Below are positions 25,375-38,840 of a stretch of 64,000 bases of DNA, piece after piece. This stretch comes from Chrysomallon squamiferum (Eukaryota; Mollusca; Gastropoda; Neomphalida; Peltospiridae), in the NCBI GenBank assembly GCA_012295275.1, contig CM022673.1, positions 14,496,788-14,560,787 of the forward strand, in the 5' to 3' direction. Position 1 is the stretch's first letter, and every line of letters starts with the position of its first letter. Below the pieces are notes generated by a model. The model did no database searches and was not told where the DNA came from. It was given only the letters and a program-made list of their open reading frames with translations. Made by a program: the position numbers and the translations under genes.

Positions 25375-26200
25375 TATTTATGTGACATATACTGTACGTG
25401 ATATCCACATAACATATACTGTACGTGATATCTACATAACATATACTGTACGTGATATCTACATAACATATACTGTACGTGATACCTACATAACATATAC
25501 TGCACGTGATACCTACATAACATATACTGCACATGATATCTACATAACATATACTGTACTAGATATCTGCGTGACATACACTGTACGTAATATTTATGTT
25601 ATGTATAGCACGTGATATGTGTGTAACATATTGTACGTGATATTTATGTGACATTGTACGTGATATTTATGTGACATATTGTACGTGATATTTATATGAC
25701 ATATATTGTATGTGATATTTATGTGACGTACTACGTAACAGCACCATGACACTGTACATTATATTTATGTGGTATACAGTGCTTGACTTTTATATGTGAT
25801 ACATATAGGATATAAATTGTAGTGATATTTATGTGACGTGCTATACGTGATATGTATGTGACGTACAGGATTTGATATTTATATGACAAACTGTACGTGA
25901 TATGTATGTGACATACTATTGGTGATATATATGTGACATTGTACGAGATATTTATGTGACATATAACAGGTGATATTTATGTGACATTGTACGAGATAAC
26001 AGGTGATGTTCGTGTGACATTGTACATATTAATACAACATGATTTAATATTTATGTGATGTTGTACGAGATACATTTCCTAGGTGATGTTTGCATGATAC
26101 ATGATATTACACACCCTACAGTACGTGACACATGAATGACATACTGCATGTGACAGAACTTTGTCAGAGGACTGTGTGTGATATTTGTATCTTAATACCT
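25375..26200. repeat. minisatellite, 27 bp unit degrading to 22-40 bp units
   Basis: CATATACTGTACGTGATATC plus TACATAA repeats regularly at 25383-25580, then decays into units of the form TGTACGTGATATTTATGTGA to about 26160. Because 27 is divisible by three, both strands show repetitive-peptide open frames of 82-136 codons; these follow from the period and are not evidence of coding. Confidence 0.9.
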
Positions 26201-26435
26201 TTCTAAAAGGTAAAACATAAAAGATGAGGTAATAACAAAGATTTATTACAGCTGGTGTGGGATTAATTTAACATTATTAAAACTGCGGGGATTTATAAAT
26301 CATTCCAGATTATTTAAGTGTCTGGATTATTTAAATCTTTGGGGAAATCAGTAAAATGTTTGGGAATATCGTAATCAGGGAGTAATGTTTAATTTGTTTT
26401 AACACAGTGTAGTCTCATCATGACATCGCACGAAC
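26201..26435. other. AT-rich noncoding
   Basis: No gene is seen. Confidence 0.5.
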
Positions 26436-26456
26436 ATACACACACACACACACATA
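26436..26456. repeat. (CA)n microsatellite
   Basis: Short CA run immediately before the tRNA-like segment. Confidence 0.85.
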
Positions 26457-26464
26457 CACATGTA

Positions 26465-26640
26465 ACGTCGTCCGTCTTCGTAGCGTGGGCGAATGGGTGC
26501 CATACGTTCGAATCTCGACGGGGGCGGCACCTGTCGGGGATTTTGAGATCGTGATTTTTCTTTGTCCTCCTGCGGCTCTGTGTTCCCGAATATTGTCTGT
26601 GTGCAGAGTCTAATCAGACGTACTCAACACAGAAAACAGT
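26465..26640 (+). repeat. tRNA-derived SINE relic
   Basis: TAGCGTGGGCGAATGG resembles a pol III A box and CGTTCGAATCTCGAC, about 30 bp later, matches the B-box consensus GWTCRANNC. The spacing fits a tRNA-derived head. A GC-rich tRNA-unrelated body follows to about 26640. Not a working tRNA: the stems do not close. Confidence 0.5.
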
Positions 26641-26689
26641 CAAATCCTAAAATACTTACATTGATACGCTTGTAAATTCTCATAAACAC

Positions 26690-27306
26690 ATGTACATTAT
26701 GGTTAACGAACATGTTTGTAGCGGTGTCTATGCTGTAAGTTTCAGCTCGTAAACTGTTTATGTGTCGATTTGTCATAAGTGTGTAGACTATGTTTTTGTA
26801 CAAATATCCTGTGCAGACTGTTGCTGTGTAAACTATTTTTGAATGTAGACTGTTTCTTTGTTTAGAATGTGTGTTTATTTGTATAACTGTCTTTTTTTTT
26901 TTGTATTTTGTGTAGCCTATATTTATGTATAAACTGTAGACTATTTATGTTTGTGTGTATTCTGTTTAAATGTGTAGTTTGTTTCTGTGTAGACTATACT
27001 TAAGTATAGGCTCTAGACTGTGTGTGGGTGTATGTAGGTATGTGTGTGTGTGTGTGTGTGTCTCTGTGTGTGTGTGTGTGTTTGTGTGTGTGTATGTCTG
27101 TGTATGTGGGTGTGTTTGTGTGTGTGTGTACATGTTTGTGTGTCTGTGTGTGTTTGTGTGTCTGTGAGTGTTTATGTGTGTCTGTGTGTGTTTATGTGTG
27201 TCTGTGTGTGTTTATATGTGTGGCTGTGTGTGTTTGTGTGTTTATGTGTGTGTGTGTGTGTGTGTTTGTGTGTGTGTATGTCTGTGTGTCTGTGTGTGTT
27301 TCTGTG
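26690..27306. repeat. degenerate GTAGACTGTTT repeats, then GT minisatellite
   Basis: Words like GTGTAGACTATTTATG recur at 26700-27015, then a long imperfect GT array with CTGTGTGTGTTT sub-units runs to 27306. Cys-Val frames of 62-118 codons are artefacts. Confidence 0.85.
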
Positions 27307-27339
27307 GAATGTCTGTACCAAGCTATCTGTGTTTTCATC

Positions 27340-27700
27340 TCGTGGAAGTTCTCTAAGTGCGGGTTAAGAGACGTTTGAACGAGGACAGGACGCGGCTTTA
27401 ATTTCGTCTGGCTCAATGACGAGAACGCCCCAGAGCTGACGTACGAACTGGCCGCAGCTTCACAAACATACACGTTATTTCCATACGTCATTTCCGGTCA
27501 TGCGTCCCTTCAAGTTGCGATTGTTTGTGGCTTAAGAGCAGCAATTTTTGAGTTAACAAGTGTAACGGGAGAACGCGGCGGATATTGCTGCGCTCAGCAG
27601 CGAGGCTGGGTCTGGCTTCCGATTGTTGTCTGTGAGAGAAACGAGAAAGAAAATAAAAAAACATCTATAACCCACTGTTCTTTCCCTGCGCGAGTCTTAC
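27340..27700. promoter_or_regulatory. GC-richer unique island
   Basis: Ordinary-complexity, CpG-containing sequence immediately after a GT array. Contains GACGTAC and TACGTCA words. No frame is convincing on either strand. It could be an enhancer, a UTR exon or nothing. Confidence 0.18.
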
Positions 27701-28756
27701 AGAACACGTGTACTGTGCAGGATGGTGCCAAGTCTCATGTGACACTGAATTATACAAACCCGGTTTTGTTTGACAAACACAGGTCTTAAATACATTTTTA
27801 TTTTTTTATTTTGTTTAAAAAAAAAAATTTATGGGCTTATATTGAATATTTTATGAATGTTAAAATCATGTTTGTCGTTTTTTTGTGTGTTTTTATTTTT
27901 ATTACATTATTATTTATTTATTTATTTTTTATTATTATATTAAATTACAGTGTTAAGATTGTTATCACACTGGTACGTAACTGTGCTACTGGGTTAAACG
28001 TGTTTGTATTGAACTGTATTTATTAAGTTATTGAACTTATTTCACAGAGCTGCTGAACGTGGCGACTTTTCAGAGTGTTTTATTCCGAAAATGTGAATGT
28101 TACGAATGTATCAGTCGGGTAGCCGCTAAGTTCGAATTCCTTGAAGGACTCAAAAGAGGCTGTAAAGTGTCTGACACTTTCCCCGCTAGCCCATAAAAAA
28201 AATAACATTTCTAAGATTCTTGTCAAACAGTTGGGTTTGTATTTTACCAAATAACCACACTGACTGTGTGTGTGTTCACGAGATGTTTATAATGAAGTTG
28301 TCGATTTGATAATAATTAAATCTTGATTGCCTGTAATCACACTAAATATACCCCTACACAGCATTATTTTAGTAACTAAAACACTTGGTCTGATGTCTTC
28401 ATGAAATGTTAAAATATAGAACGAAGTGACAATTACTTTAATAAAAATTAAATATTTATTACACTTAGTCACACAAGTTTTACATTCAGAACTAAATAAC
28501 AGTCTTGTTTTACTAACACTTCACTTGCCGTAGTCATCAAACGCTGAAGTAATTTTTCTATAAAATAATCATACTGATATTTTAATAATAATTAAAACAA
28601 TTGATTGCTCACAGTCACACAATACTATGATTCTGTTCTGTGCTTTTATTTTAATTAGAATTCGATTATTTCTAGTCAAACAATGATATAATATAATTCT
28701 TCATGACGTTCCCGTCTTGCATTTTAATGATAAAGGGAAATAAGTGAAGCGGAATA
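27701..28756. other. AT-rich noncoding
   Basis: No gene is seen; TTTA-rich patches at 27800-27950. Confidence 0.5.
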
Positions 28757-28775
28757 ACAAGGGGAAATAACTAAG
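28757..28775 (+). repeat. GGGGAAATAACT word, mollusc-type
   Basis: CAAGGGGAAATAACTAAG, a near copy of the word at 7378; a second partial copy (AAAGGGAAATAAG) lies about 25 bp upstream. Probably a fragment of a widespread repeat. Confidence 0.3.
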
Positions 28776-28984
28776 AAATTAACAGTCTTCTCTGATTGAA
28801 CGAGGTTTAAAAATAACCACACTTTTAAATGTACGTAATCTTATTATTGATGAAGTCATTTCAATCTACTCGTAATACCAATAAAATATTTATTATAACT
28901 TTGATGTTGAAACCTCAACAGACGTTACATATTCACAGTTAATTAATACCGTCACTTGACTTCTCCATATTAGCATTCATAATC

Positions 28985-29345
28985 TTTCTTTTTTACTTTA
29001 TTACTTTTTTTTTTTCTTCTTTTTGCATAGTTAGTTTCCTCTTTCTTTCTTCGTTTTCTTTTCCTTCCCTCTTTATTTCTTCTTTTTATCTTTCCTTTAT
29101 TGTTACTGGTTTTCTTCCTTGTTACGCATTTCTTCTTCTTCTTCTTTTTTTATTTTTTATTTTTATTATTTTTTTTATCATTGTTTTGTTCCTTGTTACA
29201 TCTGTTCTTTGTTTCTTTCTATTTTTTTTCCTTTTTGGCTTCTCTGTTTCAGTCTTCTTTCTGTCATTTATTTCCTTCATTTTTGTTTCCTTTCACTTGT
29301 CTTTGTTTCTTTTCTTTCTTTACTTTTTTATGTTTTTCCATTCAG
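28985..29345. repeat. long polypyrimidine tract
   Basis: About 360 bp strongly dominated by T and C on the + strand with few purines, built from TTTC/TTCT words. Hydrophobic Phe/Ser/Leu frames in all three phases arise from this composition. Confidence 0.85.
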
Positions 29346-29680
29346 GACTTTATCATGACAGCTATTCCTGAACTACATACATTAAAAATAGATTTAAAAT
29401 AAAAACTGATATTAAATTTTCAATAAAACAAAAAGGAAATTAAATCATTTAAAAAAAAAAATAAACGCACTGAAATTAAAACGTCTTGCATTAAGAATTT
29501 AAAGCGGATCGTTAAAGAAAATTGCTTTTTTAATTGACAGGATCCAGGAAAATAACAGACATTTTATTTTATGTTACAAAATAAATAATAGAAGTAAATA
29601 AGTTAAAACTGAAGGGATGGTATTCTTATGTGATCTGTATGTTTTAGTGGGCATATGTTAGTAAACTCACATTTTGTGTA
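29346..29680. other. AT-rich noncoding
   Basis: No gene is seen. Confidence 0.5.
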
Positions 29681-29686
29681 TGTTTA

Positions 29687-29732
29687 TACGTACGTACGTA
29701 CGTATGTATGTATGTGTATATATGTATATATA

Positions 29733-29768
<36 letters not shown>

Positions 29769-29866
29769 TGTATGTATGTATGTGTGTATGTATGTATGTA
29801 TGTACGTATGTATGTATGTATGCATGTATCTTTGAGTGTATGCTGGTGAGTGTTTATGAGAGTGTG

Positions 29867-29900
<34 letters not shown>
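29687..29900. repeat. TACG/TATG tetranucleotide then (GT)n
   Basis: ACGT/TATG array at 29687-29830 with an internal AT run, and GT at about 29872-29899. Confidence 0.95.
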
Positions 29901-29902
<2 letters not shown>

Positions 29903-30452
29903 AATCTGAGAACTCGACTTTGTACACTTCTGTAGCTGTAAAGCATTCTTATGAATATTAAAATGTTGTAAATGGAAGCATGTATCCAGACAGTTCAAAT
30001 AATTTTGTTCCAGACCTCATTTTAGCAATATTTTATTGTTATGTTTATTGTATACACACTGACATGTTACTTATGTTTGGGGTAGAGAGATCACCACCCA
30101 CCCTCATCGAGTCCTGGGTCTTCCACTGAATTATTAGTGTTTACAGTTATAAATATATCATTAAAAGATTATTAATGAGATATTATTGTTAATACTGTCA
30201 TCACTCTATTATTAACTGTAATTATAAAAACAGAGATTAACTACTGAGATAATGAACGTATGATTCAGAAATCGTAATTTGAGACAATTATCACGGAAAT
30301 TGCCGAATCAGAGCCGGAACTTCCGTAATTTATCGATTTCGTTACTGTGAGATGTGCTTGAAGGAAACTGTAATACGTCATTTTTGAATAAAACATTGAT
30401 CAGGCGGCCCAGTGTTGACAGTACAGTCAACATTCAGCTGCTGAACCTATCT
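29901..30452. other. unique AT-rich noncoding
   Basis: No gene is seen. Confidence 0.45.
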
Positions 30453-30565
30453 GCCTGTACCATCACTAACACATTAACTGTCTGTACCATCACTAACACA
30501 TTAACTGTCTGTACCATCACTAACACACTAACTGTCTGTACCATCACTAACACACTAACCTTCAC
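30453..30565. repeat. minisatellite, 27 bp unit, about 4 copies
   Basis: ACTGTCTGTACCATCACTAA plus CACATTA repeated four times with one or two substitutions; the period keeps an open frame, which is not a gene. Confidence 0.9.
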
Positions 30566-30659
30566 TTTTGTTCCAACCTTATCATTACATGAATAAAATG
30601 TGTTGTAATTAATTTTGTGAATACAATGTTATTTATAAACTTAAATGTAGAACATAAAT

Positions 30660-31150
30660 TATAACTCAGACGTATCACATACAATAATAACAGTATCCAC
30701 TCAAGGTGTCAAATATAGTAATAACAGTATCTGCACAATGTATCAGGAACAATAATAATAGTATCTACTCAAGTGTATATCAGCGTGTCAGATACAGTAG
30801 TAACAGTATCTACTGAGATATAGGTCAGGTGTACGTAAGTGTATCGGATACAGTAACAACTCAGATGTACGTCACTGTATCAGATACAACAATAACAGAT
30901 TTTCATCAGCGTGTTAGATACAATAGTAATAGTATATATTGAGACGTAAGTCAGTTTACTCGATACAATAATAACTCAGTTGTACGCCAGTGCATCGGAT
31001 ACAGTAATAACTGAGATGTACGTCAGTGTTTTGGATACAGTAATAACTCAGATGTACGTCTGTATATTGGATACAGTAATAACTGAGATGTACGTCAGTG
31101 TTTTGGATACAGAAATAACTCAGATGTACGTCTGTATATTGGATGCAATA
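30660..31150. repeat. degenerate minisatellite, about 36 bp unit
   Basis: GATACAGTAATAACTCAGAT plus GTACGTCAGTGT units, irregular before 30950 and nearly regular (36 bp) at 30985-31150. Confidence 0.8.
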
Positions 31151-31620
31151 ATGACAGAGACTAGAGTGTCAGAGACAATCAGTTTACTTTTCCTCGACTG
31201 TTTTCTGTGTGAGTTAAACTTATCACTCTGATGTCACGAGAGACTGGCTGCTAAATCTCCTGTACGTGTGTGACTCCTGCCAAGTCTCTAACCTGCTTAC
31301 ACGCAGAGACAGGGGAGAAATCGAAAGACATTAACACGTGTTTGCATACATCAAGCACACACCATGTCAGTGAAAACACGAGCAGAATACGTCCAAGGTC
31401 ACGTGTTTTTTTTTTTTTTTTTTTTGCACAGTGAGTGAGAAACGGGAGCAAGGCAAATGGCTATCTTCGCCACTCGCTGATCAAGTCAGTAATTTCTGAT
31501 AAACGAAATTTTCATTTCCCTGCAGGTTACAGAAAGGTTTCAAACATTCCGTGTTTTGACTTTATTTGTATCTGCTGTCACAGAGGGATTATGCTTTCCA
31601 AAAAAAAAAAAAAGAAACAA
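31151..31620. other. unique noncoding with T and A tracts
   Basis: T tract at about 31408-31425 and A tract at about 31600-31612. No gene is supported. Confidence 0.45.
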
Positions 31621-32340
31621 TAATTAAGGCTGTAGAGGAACAAGGGAATATAAAGTACAAGTTAAAATTTTTATAATTGTCATTAATTTAATGTACAGAA
31701 TATAAAATATTAAATCATTAAATTAAAAATATTTTATTCATATGCAGCATTGTTTATATTGTCATTTCTGCAACAAAGCTTTGTCAGATTCGTTGTTATA
31801 CATTTTATTTAATAATAATAACGTTAAATATGTATGCAATTTATAAATGTTTTTACAATAAGGCCATTTATTTAGAATGCTTATCATTTACTGATCACTG
31901 GTAACCGTGATAAAGTAAGAAACTGTTTATGCGTGAAATAATAATTGGTGAATAAAATATAAATATTAATAATGTGTTTTGTAACCATGGAATGAAATAT
32001 AAAAACATAAATACAGAGATGTTGATAAAAGATTTTCAACTTTTATTTTAATATTTATAAGATAAAAGAGAGCTTTAACAAAGAAATTAAACTTAATTGT
32101 TTCTTCTTTCTTTCCTTTTTTTCTTTTTTTCAATTTCTTTCCTCACATTTCATAGATAAAAAGATAAAGTAAAAACTTTATGAGAAATGGGATTTATAAA
32201 AATATCAAGTAAATTAATAAGAATCTGTAATTGGAAGGTGAGGGTCAACGTACTGTCAGAGTTATAAATATTCATGAATTATTCACACCATTGAAAATAA
32301 CGGTCCATCATAGTTATTAGTATGTTTCTTAGCAAATACA
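31621..32340. other. AT-rich noncoding
   Basis: No gene is seen; AT-rich with a T/C-rich patch near 32100-32150. Confidence 0.55.
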
Positions 32341-32344
32341 AAAC

Positions 32345-32470
32345 ATTTAAGCCCCGCCTACTTTTATTACTGACCTGTCCTTGAGTTGTCTGATTGGTTA
32401 AACGTATTATTACTTAACAAACAATGTGTTGACGTCAGGAGTTCGCGCAGCTGAGCCAATTAGCACAAAG
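32345..32470. promoter_or_regulatory. promoter-like cluster: GC box, two CCAAT boxes, CRE
   Basis: GCCCCGCCTAC (about 32350) is a GC/Sp-type box, CTGATTGGTTA (about 32389) an inverted CCAAT box, TGACGTCA (32430-32437) a perfect CRE, and GAGCCAATTAG (about 32453) a second CCAAT box. Four classic proximal-promoter words within 110 bp of otherwise AT-rich DNA is unusual. No TATA box and no recognisable exon follow, so strand and target are unknown. Confidence 0.35.
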
Positions 32471-33060
32471 TACCAGTCTGTATTGTTCTTGTTCAGATTA
32501 ATGTTCATAAACGAAATTAACGTTCAAAGATAAAATTAATTCTCCAAGATTTATGTGTTATCGGCATGTGAACTTTGACCTGACTGCCTCGATTTCGCCG
32601 TCTTTTCATTTTAACTGAACTTTATTTATTCTGCGTCTGTTGTCTGAAATTTTGTTGTCGAAGTCGTTTCAGAAACCGCGGTGTCAGACCAACACAGAAT
32701 TAGTGTTCCATATCTCTTCCTGCCATCTGATTCAGACTGCTAAAATTTGTGTGTAATTTATTTTATTAAAATGGTAAATTTAGAATAAATAACTGCAGCA
32801 AGCAGGAAGCTGCAAATACAGTCCACGAATCTCTGCAGGCGCACAGTGCGAGTGTAAGTATGTGAGGAATCGTGGCAGGTAGAAAAACTATTATTTACAA
32901 AATTACTGTTCACCAGTTCATTCAGAACACAAGTTGTTGGCAGGTATTTAAAAAACCAAAACAAAACAAAACAAAAAAAAACAATTGTGGAGGGTGTTGG
33001 TGGTGGGCAGGTTATTTTATTGAGCAGAAATAAACTTGCTACTTGTGTAGTTTTTTTTTT
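32471..33060. other. unique noncoding stretch
   Basis: No gene is seen; 32580-32720 is GC-richer and may belong with the preceding promoter-like cluster. Confidence 0.4.
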
Positions 33061-33089
33061 TAGCGTTTACTGAATAAATTATCAACAAT

Positions 33090-33179
33090 ACTAATCAATA
33101 AATAAAATAAAATAAAAAGAAGAAGAATACGTAAAATAATAATATAAATAAAATAATAAAAACAAAATAAAAAAATAAT

Positions 33180-33234
<55 letters not shown>

Positions 33235-33235
33235 A
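33090..33235. repeat. AAAT-rich DNA and (AT)n microsatellite
   Basis: A-rich patch, then pure AT at about 33183-33230. Confidence 0.9.
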
Positions 33236-33360
33236 ATAAAATAATTGAATGAGATGTTTGGATAAATAAACTAAAACAAAATGTTTTACTGCTTCTTTAA
33301 CGTCATCACCATCACAAGACGAATTACTAAACATTCTCACTGATGCAACTGTTACCTCCA

Positions 33361-33645
33361 TTACAACGACAACAACTACTCTGCTACTACTACTTTTACG
33401 ATTACAGCCATGACCACTAGCACTACCGCTACTGCTACTACTACTACTACTTATACTGGTACTACAACAACTACTACCACTGCAACAGCTACTACTACTA
33501 CAACTGCCAGTGCTGCTACTACAATTACAAAACTATTATTACTACTTCTATAGCGCTACAGCTGCTACCTCTATTTCTACTGCAACTACTACTACTACTA
33601 CTACTATTACTACTACTACTGCTATTACTACTACTACTACAATCT
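33361..33645. repeat. degenerate ACT/CTA triplet array
   Basis: About 285 bp dominated by ACT triplets with AAC, GCT and ATT variants; stops prevent a long poly-amino-acid frame. Confidence 0.9.
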
Positions 33646-33875
33646 GAAAGACCATGTCAAAGATACCCTAAAGGAGGTGTTTAATGATTTTGAACTTTAC
33701 TTTTTTTTGTTAATTATGGATTCCACACGATCTGTTTTTATTTTCAGAATTAACTAGACAGATGGAAATTCACCATCTGGCAGTTAGCTGACTCAGTTGA
33801 TGAGAAATCTAAAACAGTATCAAGATATTATAAGGAATATTAAAAATCAGTTTTTATCTGGTTGGTGTTCCTGTT
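33646..33875. other. unique noncoding
   Basis: No gene is seen. Confidence 0.5.
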
Positions 33876-35040
<1,165 letters not shown>

Positions 35041-35046
35041 CGTCTT

Positions 35047-35660
35047 AGCTAATATGTATACATTTCACAGAGAACAGAATGTTCTGGTTAGTATGCAAAG
35101 GTTTATCAGAAAACAGTATGGTTAATATGTAAAACGTTTTTCACAGAACAACATGGTTAATATGTAAAACGTTTTTCACAGAACAGTTTGGTTAATATGT
35201 AAGAAATATTTCAGAGAACAGCACGGTTAATATGTAAGACATTTTTCAGAGAACAGCATGCTTACTATGTAAGACGTTTTTCAAAGAACAACATGGTTAA
35301 TATGTGAGACGTTTTTCAGAGAACAGCATGGTTAATATGTAAGATGTTTTTCAAAGAACAGCATGGTTACTATGTAAGACGTTTTTCAGAGAACAGCATG
35401 GTTACTATGTAAGACGTTTTTCAAAGAACAACATGGTTAATATGTAAGACGTTTTTCACAGAACTACATGGTTAATATGTAAGACGTTTTTCAGAGAACA
35501 GCATGGTTAATATGTAAGACGTTTTTCAGAGAACAGCATGGTAAATATGTAAAATGTTTTTCAGAGAACAGCATGGTTAATATGTTATACGTTTATCAGA
35601 GAACAGTCTAGTTAATATGTAAGACGTTTTTCAAAGAAAAGTCAAGTTACTATGTACATG
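35047..35660. repeat. minisatellite, 35 bp unit, about 17 copies
   Basis: Unit of the form GTTAATATGTAAGACGTTTT plus TCAGAGAACAGCATG, period 35 bp. Copies are most alike at 35220-35580 and diverge towards both ends, as expected of unequal exchange homogenising the middle. Confidence 0.95.
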
Positions 35661-36080
35661 GGCGAATAAGCAAAATTTGAAAACTGTCATGATTACTGGT
35701 TTGATGACTGGTGCTTCGCATCATCTGATCACAGCGCTACGTTTATGGACGTCAGTCACATAATTAAACACAGCTTTAACGTCGTCCGCGTTTCTTTGAT
35801 GTCACAGTGCACCGCGATATATTTTTATCAATACAGCTCTCTCTCTCTCAGATCAGTGTAAAATGTGTGATTAAAACTTAATTAGAAAAGATATTGACGT
35901 CTGGTTAGCTGTCGCTGTGTGAGTGCAGGTTTTACAGCAGATTATGTCTTCACAATATTTTTTTTATTGCTCGTGATTGTAGAACTACAAGTCGAAGGAT
36001 CGAAAACTATGAAAGTATCATTTTCAAAATAAATAAATGAATGTTTATAAAATTATAATTCTTTGCGTTTTAATTGTAAC
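35661..36080. other. unique noncoding
   Basis: The 35690-35830 part is GC-richer with GACGTCA near 35749. No gene is seen. Confidence 0.4.
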
Positions 36081-36094
36081 GCTCTCTGGATGTC

Positions 36095-36152
36095 GCGTGT
36101 GTGTGTGTGTGTCTGTGTGTGTATGTGTGTATTATATATATATATATATTTT
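36095..36152. repeat. (GT)n then (AT)n
   Basis: GT repeats with CT interruptions followed by a short AT run. Confidence 0.9.
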
Positions 36153-36329
36153 GAAATTTTAGTTAAACGAGACTGGCTGAAATGTGAAATATCGCTATAA
36201 GAGTTGATCCTGCAGCTTCCATGTCTCAGAAACGAACTACATCTCTCTTCATGAATCTGTGTCAGATGTTTTCCCTAGAGTTCTTGTCTTCTTGTTTTTT
36301 CGTCATCTATTTCTTTTTTCTTTATCTGA

Positions 36330-36580
36330 CATATGTGGTTTCTCAGCAGGTTATTTAATACGGGGATCGAGGGCGCTTTGTACATCTTGGCGGTGTTTTA
36401 TGTAAAGGCAATGAGGGGAGATTACTGTGTACCACCTGGAGCACTGCGCGCCCCTACAGGGTCACATGACCCAATCAAAACATCAAAGAGCTCCGAAATA
36501 GAAAAACTGTTTTATATATTAAATACCGGCCTTTTCAGTCTTCAAAACAAGAAGAAAAAGAAGAAGAAGATATAAAGAAA
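36330..36580 (+). repeat. possible repeat fragment with GGGGAGATTACT word
   Basis: AATGAGGGGAGATTACTGTG at 36408-36427 resembles the mollusc-type word at 7378 and 28757. An 80-codon ATG frame (36333-36575) spans it but ends in a poly-Lys purine tract and shows no recognisable domain, so it is probably a repeat fragment rather than a gene. Confidence 0.3.
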
Positions 36581-36833
36581 GGTAAAATGGAAAAAGAATA
36601 AAAAGAAAAACTGTTCTCATTGATACACGTATTTGTCTGTTTTAAAGATTTCTGAGATTTAGAAGGAACTGTTTCACAGCGGTATGTGAAATTTCAGACA
36701 TTTTCGTTAATCCGAACACGAGCAGAAGTAACGTCACACAAAATAACTTCGTAACCAGAGATCCTTTCATGTACGTCACTGCTTCCACGTGTCTTAATAT
36801 TCACCACTACCTTTTCTTCTAATTGGACGGGAT

Positions 36834-37689
<856 letters not shown>

Positions 37690-37690
<1 letters not shown>

Positions 37691-38100
37691 GTTTTAGTAA
37701 TGATACCTCTGATAATTCTACCTTGTAGATTTTTAAAATAGATTTTTGTTTTTTTTGTTTTTTTGAAAACTCTTTTTGTACTAAAACAGAGAGAAAATAT
37801 TTCAGATTTAGTAAGATATATGATAAGTCTTTGTCTAAAGATACACTTGTAGATTTTTTAATAGAGATGTTTCTGACATCTCTTTTCCATCGAAACACGG
37901 AAATATTTCAGATTTAGTAAGATATCTGATAATTCATTCTCTGATACACTTGTAGATATAATTTTTAAATCTATTTTCCTCGGAAACAGAGAGAAAATAG
38001 TGTAGTTTTAACAAGATATCTGATAATTCTACATTCTTTTTACGTTATCTCTGTTCGAGGGAAACAGAAATCTTTGCATTCTTAGTAATGATATCTTTGA
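37690..38100. repeat. degenerate long tandem repeat, about 100-130 bp unit
   Basis: The phrase TTTAGTAAGATATCTGATAA or close variants recurs four to five times, each followed by a TTGTAGATTTTTAAATA-like segment and a GGAAACAGAGAGAAAAT-like segment. Copies are quite diverged. Confidence 0.65.
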
Positions 38101-38130
38101 TAACTGCATGTTAAACGATAAACTTGCAAG

Positions 38131-38150
38131 TTATTATTATTATTATTATT

Positions 38151-38181
<31 letters not shown>

Positions 38182-38240
38182 GCATCAGCATCATCATCAG
38201 CATCTTCATCATCTTTATCATTATTATTATTATTATTATA
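38131..38240. repeat. TTA/TCA triplet array
   Basis: TTA, then CAT with occasional CAG, then TTA again; poly-Asn/Asp frames on the minus strand are artefacts. Confidence 0.95.
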
Positions 38241-38750
38241 AATTCCCTTTTTTATGGATGTGTACAGAATGACTGAATGTTTTCCGGTACACTGCATACA
38301 GACATTAGTCTAGTTCTGCTGTTGAGAAGTGGAAGGTAATACAATGAAGTTTTGGTAACAACATAACACAGAAACAACACAAACTGAAAAACAGTCAACA
38401 TTCTGTGAGTTAGTGTGTGTGAGTTTCATTGTGTGTGTCATTTGATACGACGTCTTTTCAGAGAAATTCTAAAAACTGACTCTGATGTCTATTTTGTCTG
38501 TTTGTTTCGTGTTCATATATCACTGTGAAAAATGCGAGATTTCTGGTAACTAGTGCAAGCAGCAAGCGCGTGTTTTCACGAGAACTATTATTGTAGTTTA
38601 ATTACTTTAAACCTAAATGTGCAGTTCTAGTAACTCGTTTTAGATGTAAATGTTTACTGATCTTAAACCCAATAGCGAATTAATCCTACAACATTTAACT
38701 AAATATATAAATATATTTTAAATTTATTTTTGCTCTTTTCGCCAATAGGT
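38241..38750. other. unique noncoding
   Basis: No gene is seen. Confidence 0.45.
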
Positions 38751-38759
38751 GAATGCTAA

Positions 38760-38840
38760 AATTTAGCCAAGTGGTTAGACTGCTTGCTTCATTTATCAGA
38801 ATCGCTACCTCAATCGGTCCGTTGTTTTGTTTTCAGTTCC
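38760..38840 (+). repeat. tRNA-like (SINE) relic
   Basis: TTAGCCAAGTGGTTAGACTG at 38763-38782 closely resembles a tRNA A box and D-arm. About 35 bp later a weak B-box-like ATCGGTCCG follows. The cloverleaf does not form, so a degraded SINE head is the best reading. Confidence 0.35.

Noticed and set aside
25167-25577. 136-codon minus-strand frame with a nine-residue repeating peptide (CRYHVQYML)
   Set aside because: The 27-bp DNA repeat is divisible by three, so any frame without a stop in one unit stays open. The + strand shows an equally repetitive frame, and no start context or codon bias supports coding.
27022-27378. 118-codon Cys/Val-rich frame resembling a cysteine-rich secreted protein
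   Set aside because: Direct translation of an imperfect GT microsatellite; the other two frames are open as well.
29100-29402. 100-codon very hydrophobic frame like a multi-pass membrane protein
   Set aside because: It lies in a polypyrimidine tract where every frame encodes Phe, Ser and Leu; three overlapping frames look the same.
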